DNA from: Candidatus Rifleibacteriota bacterium | GTDB lineage: Bacteria > UBP17 > UBA6191 > JACPRK01 | Direction: 5' to 3' | DNA length: 28,479 nt | Assembly: GCA_016213865.1 (NCBI GenBank) | Contig: JACQZL010000174.1 | Coordinates: 1-28,479 of the forward strand | Shown here: positions 24,301-28,479 of the stretch, piece after piece | Numbering within the stretch: position 1 is the stretch's first letter | Layout: each line of letters starts with the position of its first letter | Translations under genes and position numbers: made by a program | The notes under the pieces: model-generated | Seen by the model: the letters and a program-made list of their open reading frames with translations, nothing else | Database searches by the model: none | What the model was told of the DNA's origin: nothing

Positions 24301-25284
24301 TCACACCAGCTCTGCGGCCAGGCGCAGCCGGCCGATTTCGCGCCCCTGCGAGTTGAGCCGCGGGGGCAAGGTCTCGGGTGCCAGCGCGTCGTACTCGGCG
24401 GCCGAAAGGGTGCCCAGCTTGCGGGCGAGCGCCAGCGCCGCCGCCTGAGCCAGCGGAATACTGGGGGTCTCGCACTTGACGGCGATGCCCACCCCGCTCT
24501 CCCGGTCAGCCAAGCACTGCAGCCCATCGGCGCCGCACTTGGCGACGATGCGGCCGCGGGTCGCTTCGATCAGATGGCTGTCGAAGCTGGAGCTGCCGCC
24601 GACCGAGCGGGGATGCGTGCGCATGGCCTGGGCCACTCGCATCAGGGCTGCGGAGAGCTCGGCGGGGAGCCCCGTCGGTCGCGCCAGTTGGGCGTAGAGC
24701 CAGGCCAGCTTCTCGAGCGAAAGGGCGACGATCGGGGCCCCGCACCCGTCGATCAGCACGGGCACCTCGGGGCGGACCGACCGGGAGAGGCGGAGGACCT
24801 CCGTCAGGATCCGCTCCTGCAACGGGTGGGACGGCTCGAGGTACGAGCCTTGCGGCAGGCCCATGGCCCGGCAGTAGAGGAGCATCCCGGCGTGCTTGCC
24901 CGAACACCCGTGGTAGAGTCGCGACGGGCGTTCGGGCGGGCAGCCACAACCCAGGTCGCCCTCGCTCGCGCCGGCCCGTGACAGGAGCGAGCGGACGCCC
25001 TCGAGGTGGTCGCGTTCGGCCGCGTGCGAGCCGCACATCAGCGCCAGGTCGGCGTCGGTCGGGCGCATCGGTGCCGGCAGCTCGTCCAGCAGGGACGGCA
25101 GCGCCTGGAACGGCTTGAGGCACGACCGCACGGGGGTGAGCCGGGCGGTGTTGCCCAGGTGAAAGACCCGTTTGCCGTGGGCGTCGAGTGCGACCGCATG
25201 TCCGAAGCAAACGTTTTCCAGCACGGGTCCCCGATAGGCGAGCACCAGGGGCCTGGCGTTGAGGTCCGGAGTGGCGCTCGGCAT
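24301..25284 (-). CDS. Asparaginase II-family protein (PF06089-type)
   Basis: 327 residues, the usual length for this family. It is distinct from E. coli AnsA/AnsB and related to Rhizobium etli inducible L-asparaginase. Family motifs seen in order: SCLKPFQALP, CGSHAAERDH, HGCSGKHAGMLLYCRAMG, DGCGAPIVALSLEKLAWLYAQLA and THPRSVGG with Ser-rich SSSFD. The likely reaction is asparagine to aspartate plus ammonia in the cytoplasm, although several relatives are untested. ATG 25284 has AGGA upstream and an extended -10 (TGCTATACA) about ten bases before it. It is the first gene of a four-gene minus-strand run that ends with the glucosidase. Confidence 0.9.
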   Translation of the reverse strand: MPSATPDLNARPLVLAYRGPVLENVCFGHAVALDAHGKRVFHLGNTARLTPVRSCLKPFQALPSLLDELPAPMRPTDADLALMCGSHAAERDHLEGVRSLLSRAGASEGDLGCGCPPERPSRLYHGCSGKHAGMLLYCRAMGLPQGSYLEPSHPLQERILTEVLRLSRSVRPEVPVLIDGCGAPIVALSLEKLAWLYAQLARPTGLPAELSAALMRVAQAMRTHPRSVGGSSSFDSHLIEATRGRIVAKCGADGLQCLADRESGVGIAVKCETPSIPLAQAAALALARKLGTLSAAEYDALAPETLPPRLNSQGREIGRLRLAAELV

Positions 25285-25293
25285 GACCCGTCC

Positions 25294-25302
25294 TGTATAG
25301 CA
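25294..25302 (-). promoter_or_regulatory. Extended -10 for the minus-strand run
   Basis: TGCTATACA on the minus strand ends nine bases before ATG 25284, implying a very short leader. The -35 is poor. It would drive the asparaginase-type gene and those behind it. Confidence 0.4.
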
Positions 25303-25378
25303 TGCGGTGACGGAAGGCCGCAATCCGCGGCGGGCGCGGAGGGTGCATGTCTCGTAGGTGGTCCCCCCCTTGCTGGAG

Positions 25379-25536
25379 AAACACAGAGACGCAGAGACAC
25401 AGAGGCACAGAGGGATCCTCCTCTGCCTCGCTCGCAGGCGCCGCGACTCCTCGAGTCTCCCGCGTCTTGTCATCCGATGAACGTCGCCACTCACGGTCTC
25501 TCTTTCTCTGTGGCTCTGTGGCTCCGTGGCTCTGGG
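25379..25536. repeat. CACAGAG-type large inverted repeat, copy 2
   Basis: The left arm (25379-25413) has AACACAGAGACGCAGAGACA-type units. The right arm (about 25499-25536) holds CTCTGTGGCTCTGTGGCTCC-type complements. It resembles copy 1 at 15691-15787 and, like it, lies between divergent genes. The right arm is inside the possible N-terminal codons of the next gene. Confidence 0.8.
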
Positions 25537-27717
25537 TCGAAGAGTCAAGCCAGGGCCTTCCCAACAGGTGTGGGCCCACCTGCTAACCACGCACCCCCGC
25601 CACAGGGCCGATTCCCCCCACTTCGGCTGACGACGGCCCTGCTCTTCCTGCTGGTGCTTGCCGTCTATCTGACCACGGCGTGCCGCGACGTCTACTGGTT
25701 CGACTCGCCCGAGTTCACGACCACCGCGCTCAACCTGGACGTGAGCCATCCGCCCGGGTATCCGCTCTACAACTTCCTGGCCCACCTCTTCACCCGGCTG
25801 CCGGTGGGCCCCGTACCGTTCCGCGTGGCCGCCTTTTCGGCCGTCGCGATGGCCGCGGGGATCGCGTGCTTCTTCCGCTTCCTCCTGGCGATGAAGTTGG
25901 ACTGGCGGGCGGCCCTGGGAGCTTCGCTGGTCCTGGCCTTCGCCGCCCAGGTCTGGTCGCTCGCGGTCATCGCCGAGGTCTATGCCCTCGAGCTGGCGCT
26001 CCTGGCGGGGCTGCTCTGGAGCCTTGCCCCCGACGGGGCGGGCCGTCCGATGCCCCGCGTGGGACTGTCGGCGTTCCTGGCCGGGTGCCTCGTGGCCCAC
26101 CGCCCCACCGACGCGCTCTTCTTGCCGTTCTTCCTGGGAATGGCCTGGCTTCCCCTCCGGCAGGTGCCGCGCGCGGCCGCCTGGTTCGCGCTGGCCTACC
26201 TTCCCTACGTCTACACCTGGTGGCACCTGAGGCACGCCTCGTTCTCGATGGCGTACTTCGACTACCCGGCCGACGCCGCGACCTTCTTCGGCATCTTGAC
26301 CGGGAAGTTGTACGCCGGCAACCTCTTCACTCTCACGTTGCACGACTCGCTGGTGGAGCTGAAGAACCTGCTGCTGCTCCTGGCCCGGCAGCTCGGCCCG
26401 GTGCTGCTCTTCGCGCTCGCCGGCCTGGTCGAGGCCCGCCGCAGGGACCGTCCGGAGCTCCTGACGATCCTGGGGATCGTCCTGGTCAACGTGGTCTTCT
26501 GCACCAACTACAACGTCATCGAGACGAACACGATGACCATGCCCGCTCTTGCGATGGTCTGCTGGCTGGCCGCGCTGGGGGCCGACTGGGCCCTGCGAGC
26601 GCTGGCCGCGCGCGGGCCCGCACGGACGCTCGCGCCGGTGCGTCTTCTCGTGGTGGCCGCGCCGCTCCTGCTGCTGGCCCTCAACTGGAGTGCGTGCGAT
26701 CGGTCGGGCTTTCGGGACGTCAGCCACTTCCTGCGGGACCTGCACGGAATGCTGCCGGCCGGCGCCCGGCTGCTGACCGCGACCGACGTCGACACCTTGG
26801 CGGTGCTCTGGGGGCGATTCGGGCTCGGCCTCCGCAAGGACCTGGAGCTGACCATCGTCGACAACTGGAAGCCCGACGTGACGGCGACCGTCGAAGCCGC
26901 TCTGAGGCGCGGCCAGGCCGTCTTCAGTTGCCTCTTCCTGGTGCGCGAGCAGTTCGACCAGGTACGGCGGGCGTTCCGGTTGCGCCGCCTGGGTTTCCTG
27001 TACCGGCTGGAACTGCGGGACGCCGGGCCCGACGGGCCGCCCGCGCCGGGTCGAACGCTGGCACCGGGCGTGGACCTGGTGCGGGCCGCGCTGCCGCCCA
27101 CCTGGGAGACCGGGCCCGGCCTCTGCGCGCTCGATGCGGACTGGAGCCTCGCGAAGGACCGGGCCTTGCGCCGGCCGGGCGCGTTGGCCGTGCTCACTCC
27201 CGACGGGCCCGGCACCGCGGCGGCCCCGACTTTTGCTGTCCTGGAGCCGGTTTCGGGGCTGGACGAGGAGCCGCCGCCAGGCCTCTGGGCCGACCGCTAC
27301 CGGTTCCGTCTGCCGCCGTCGCTCGGGGCCGGGCGCTACCGGGTCGAGCTGGGCGTCCTGGACCTGTCGGCGGCGGCCGGGCACGAGCTGCGTCTCGAAC
27401 CATCCAGTGGGGCCTTCGTAGCCACCGGACCTTTCGAGTCCTTCGACCCGGCGGAGGTCCCCGGTCTCGACTTCTGGAAGGAACGGCAGATGCAGTACCT
27501 GCTGGCGATCGCCCGGTGTGCCCCGTACCACCAGTCCAGTTACCGGCCTCGCAGCGTCCAGGCCTTGGCCGGACTCGCGGCCCCCTCGCCACCCTCCCCC
27601 GGAGGGGGAGGGCAGGGGTGGGGGGAACTCGGGCTCGTCCCCACTTCGAGCAGGGTCTCCCTGGGCACGGTCGAGGTCCGGCCCGGCCGTCCCGGGCCTC
27701 TCAGCGATCGGCCTTGA
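25477..27717 (+). CDS. DUF2723/TMEM260-like GT-C membrane glycosyltransferase
   Basis: Up to 746 residues. After an N-terminal helix comes CRDVYWFDSPEFTTTALNLD followed by VSHPPGYPLYNFLAHLF, the signature of the DUF2723 family, with its Asp in the first outside loop. About ten hydrophobic segments span roughly the first 400 residues, then a soluble part of about 320 residues. Relatives are GT-C-type enzymes; human TMEM260 is an O-mannosyltransferase, and bacterial members are largely untested. The start is uncertain: ATG 25477 lies in repeat DNA with no ribosome-binding site, and GTG 25570 would leave the first helix intact. The last 47 residues are Pro/Gly-rich because a repeat (27590-27626) lies there. 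Confidence 0.85.
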   Translation: MNVATHGLSFSVALWLRGSGSKSQARAFPTGVGPPANHAPPPQGRFPPLRLTTALLFLLVLAVYLTTACRDVYWFDSPEFTTTALNLDVSHPPGYPLYNFLAHLFTRLPVGPVPFRVAAFSAVAMAAGIACFFRFLLAMKLDWRAALGASLVLAFAAQVWSLAVIAEVYALELALLAGLLWSLAPDGAGRPMPRVGLSAFLAGCLVAHRPTDALFLPFFLGMAWLPLRQVPRAAAWFALAYLPYVYTWWHLRHASFSMAYFDYPADAATFFGILTGKLYAGNLFTLTLHDSLVELKNLLLLLARQLGPVLLFALAGLVEARRRDRPELLTILGIVLVNVVFCTNYNVIETNTMTMPALAMVCWLAALGADWALRALAARGPARTLAPVRLLVVAAPLLLLALNWSACDRSGFRDVSHFLRDLHGMLPAGARLLTATDVDTLAVLWGRFGLGLRKDLELTIVDNWKPDVTATVEAALRRGQAVFSCLFLVREQFDQVRRAFRLRRLGFLYRLELRDAGPDGPPAPGRTLAPGVDLVRAALPPTWETGPGLCALDADWSLAKDRALRRPGALAVLTPDGPGTAAAPTFAVLEPVSGLDEEPPPGLWADRYRFRLPPSLGAGRYRVELGVLDLSAAAGHELRLEPSSGAFVATGPFESFDPAEVPGLDFWKERQMQYLLAIARCAPYHQSSYRPRSVQALAGLAAPSPPSPGGGGQGWGELGLVPTSSRVSLGTVEVRPGRPGPLSDRP
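27590..27626. repeat. CCCTCCCCCGGAGGGGGAGGG palindromic repeat inside a gene's 3' end
   Basis: A 9-bp stem (27592-27600 with about 27604-27612) with a GGA loop is followed by a G-rich run. It resembles a palindromic repeat common in intergenic DNA of environmental bacteria. Here it is translated as a Pro/Gly-rich stretch near the end of the DUF2723 protein. Confidence 0.65.
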
Positions 27718-28312
27718 AGTCGTAGGGCGCGCCCAGAGTCGTGAAGACCCAGCCCGGACAGGTCGCCCAGCCCGCGACCAGCCGCGGCACGGCGGTCGCC
27801 TCGAGGCCGAACGGACGGTCGTCGAGGATGGCGGTGATCGTGGCCGTCACCGCCGGGACCGGCGCCCCGCCGACCTCCTGCACCGACTGCGTGAAGGCCA
27901 CGTCCGGAAGGTCCCTTGCCAGGACCTGGCCGTCGCGCGTCAACCGGCGGGTCGACGCGTCGAACCGGTAGCAGATCTCGGTCTGGGCGAACCTCCCGTC
28001 GGCCCCGGCGTGCGGGAGACCGGCCGCGTCCAGGCTGAGGACGCGCAGCGTCAGCTCGGCGCCGTTGTCACTGACCTCGAGGCCGCCGACCGAGCGCCGC
28101 ACGTCGGACTGGAACTGCTCCAGCACCGCCCGGGCGGGGCTGATGACGTCCAGTCGGGCCCGCGCGCGTCCATAGGCCCTCGAGCCGCCGAACAGGAGTC
28201 CGTTGGCCAGGGCGACCGCCGCGCTGAAGATGGCCAGGCCGACCAGCAGCTCGATCAGCGTGAAGGACCGGGACGCGGTTCGCCAGGTTCGGGCCCTGCG
28301 GAATCGGTCGAT
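27701..28312 (-). CDS. Type IV pilin/pseudopilin-like protein (GspJ/PulJ-like), start codon not visible
   Basis: The minus-strand frame contains the prepilin N-terminus FTLIELLVGLAIF (Phe at 28264-28262, Glu at position +5) preceded by an Arg-rich leader ending ASRS, so the residue before the cut would be Ser, not the usual Gly. The globular part (LEQFQSDVRRSV onward, to TLGAPYDFKADR) has the GspJ-like arrangement of a minor pseudopilin. No ATG, GTG or TTG lies in frame upstream. ATC 28312 would give a 16-residue leader, and GTG 28126 would remove the whole pilin helix. A REP element lies just upstream. The protein would be inner-membrane anchored and part of a type II secretion or pilus fibre. 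It overlaps the DUF2723 gene by 17 bases, tail to tail. Confidence 0.75.
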   Translation of the reverse strand: MDRFRRARTWRTASRSFTLIELLVGLAIFSAAVALANGLLFGGSRAYGRARARLDVISPARAVLEQFQSDVRRSVGGLEVSDNGAELTLRVLSLDAAGLPHAGADGRFAQTEICYRFDASTRRLTRDGQVLARDLPDVAFTQSVQEVGGAPVPAVTATITAILDDRPFGLEATAVPRLVAGWATCPGWVFTTLGAPYDFKADR

Positions 28313-28339
28313 TCGGACCGTTTCCGGCGCCCAGCGCGC

Positions 28340-28460
28340 AAGGTAGAAGCGGCTTCCAGCCGCTTCCGAGGTGTCGTCACCAGAGCCCCTGGGCGGACGG
28401 AAGCCGCTTCTACCTTCCCGAGGCGCACTGTACGGAGAGTCGTGGCTCGGTTGCTCGGGG
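28340..28460. repeat. Composite REP element, copy C (inverted relative to copy B)
   Basis: Two facing REP units (28340-28366 and 28397-28419) with the AGCGGCTTCC core are followed, after 13 bases, by a 28-base block (28433-28460) that is the exact reverse complement of 14062-14089. The remaining 19 bases to the window end show no feature. Confidence 0.85.
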
Positions 28461-28479
28461 GAGCGTCCCTGAAAGGTAG

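Overview
The window is roughly two-thirds G+C and densely coded, with clear Shine-Dalgarno sites, signal peptides, a type IV pilin/pseudopilin-like protein, c-type heme motifs, SUMF1/formylglycine-generating-type proteins, a Ser/Thr kinase fusion, a GH63 glucosidase and a GT-C (DUF2723-type) membrane protein. This fits a Gram-negative-type bacterium with an elaborate envelope, such as a planctomycete-like, Riflebacteria-like or other candidate-phylum lineage. I cannot assign a phylum from sequence reading alone. No rRNA, tRNA, transposase, phage gene or CRISPR array was seen.

Region 1 (1-7.8 kb, + strand): four consecutive exported or presumably exported proteins rich in glycine-zipper-like hydrophobic segments. 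The first (cut by the window edge) and the fourth are clear paralogues. Three of the four end in a similar short helical Tyr-rich tail. The second carries a run of five-residue Tyr-Asp-x-x-Gly repeats. A strong terminator closes the block. I do not recognise the family; it looks like a lineage-specific envelope system.

Region 2 (7.8-14.2 kb): an HU-type DNA-binding protein; a metallophosphatase/tetraheme cytochrome c gene broken by an in-frame TGA, exactly where a Cys is expected, and by two frameshifts; an orphan sugar-ABC permease translationally coupled to a SUMF1-domain protein; a gene-free stretch with dispersed repeats; and a secreted protein with a (Gln-Pro-Pro)11 linker.

Region 3 (14.2-18.7 kb): a CCA-adding enzyme (- strand), a long inverted repeat, then the most notable locus: a compact E1 - ubiquitin-like - E2 - JAMM protease operon at 15,910-18,739 (+ strand). 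All the catalytic residues needed for activation, conjugation, processing and removal of a small protein tag are visible. The ubiquitin-like protein ends in Gly-Ser-Trp, so the JAMM protease could expose a C-terminal Gly by removing two residues.

Region 4 (18.7-25.3 kb, - strand): a tight four-gene run in the order asparaginase II-type protein, two-TM HAMP-like protein, Ser/Thr kinase-SUMF1 fusion (with an in-frame TAA just before its glycine loop) and GH63 glucosidase. It converges on the ubiquitin-like operon with a 35-base overlap.

Region 5 (25.3-28.5 kb): a DUF2723/TMEM260-like membrane protein and a convergent pseudopilin whose start codon is not visible. At least four dispersed repeat families are scattered through the window. 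One is a composite REP element whose 28-base flank is perfectly conserved, in opposite orientation, 14 kb apart.
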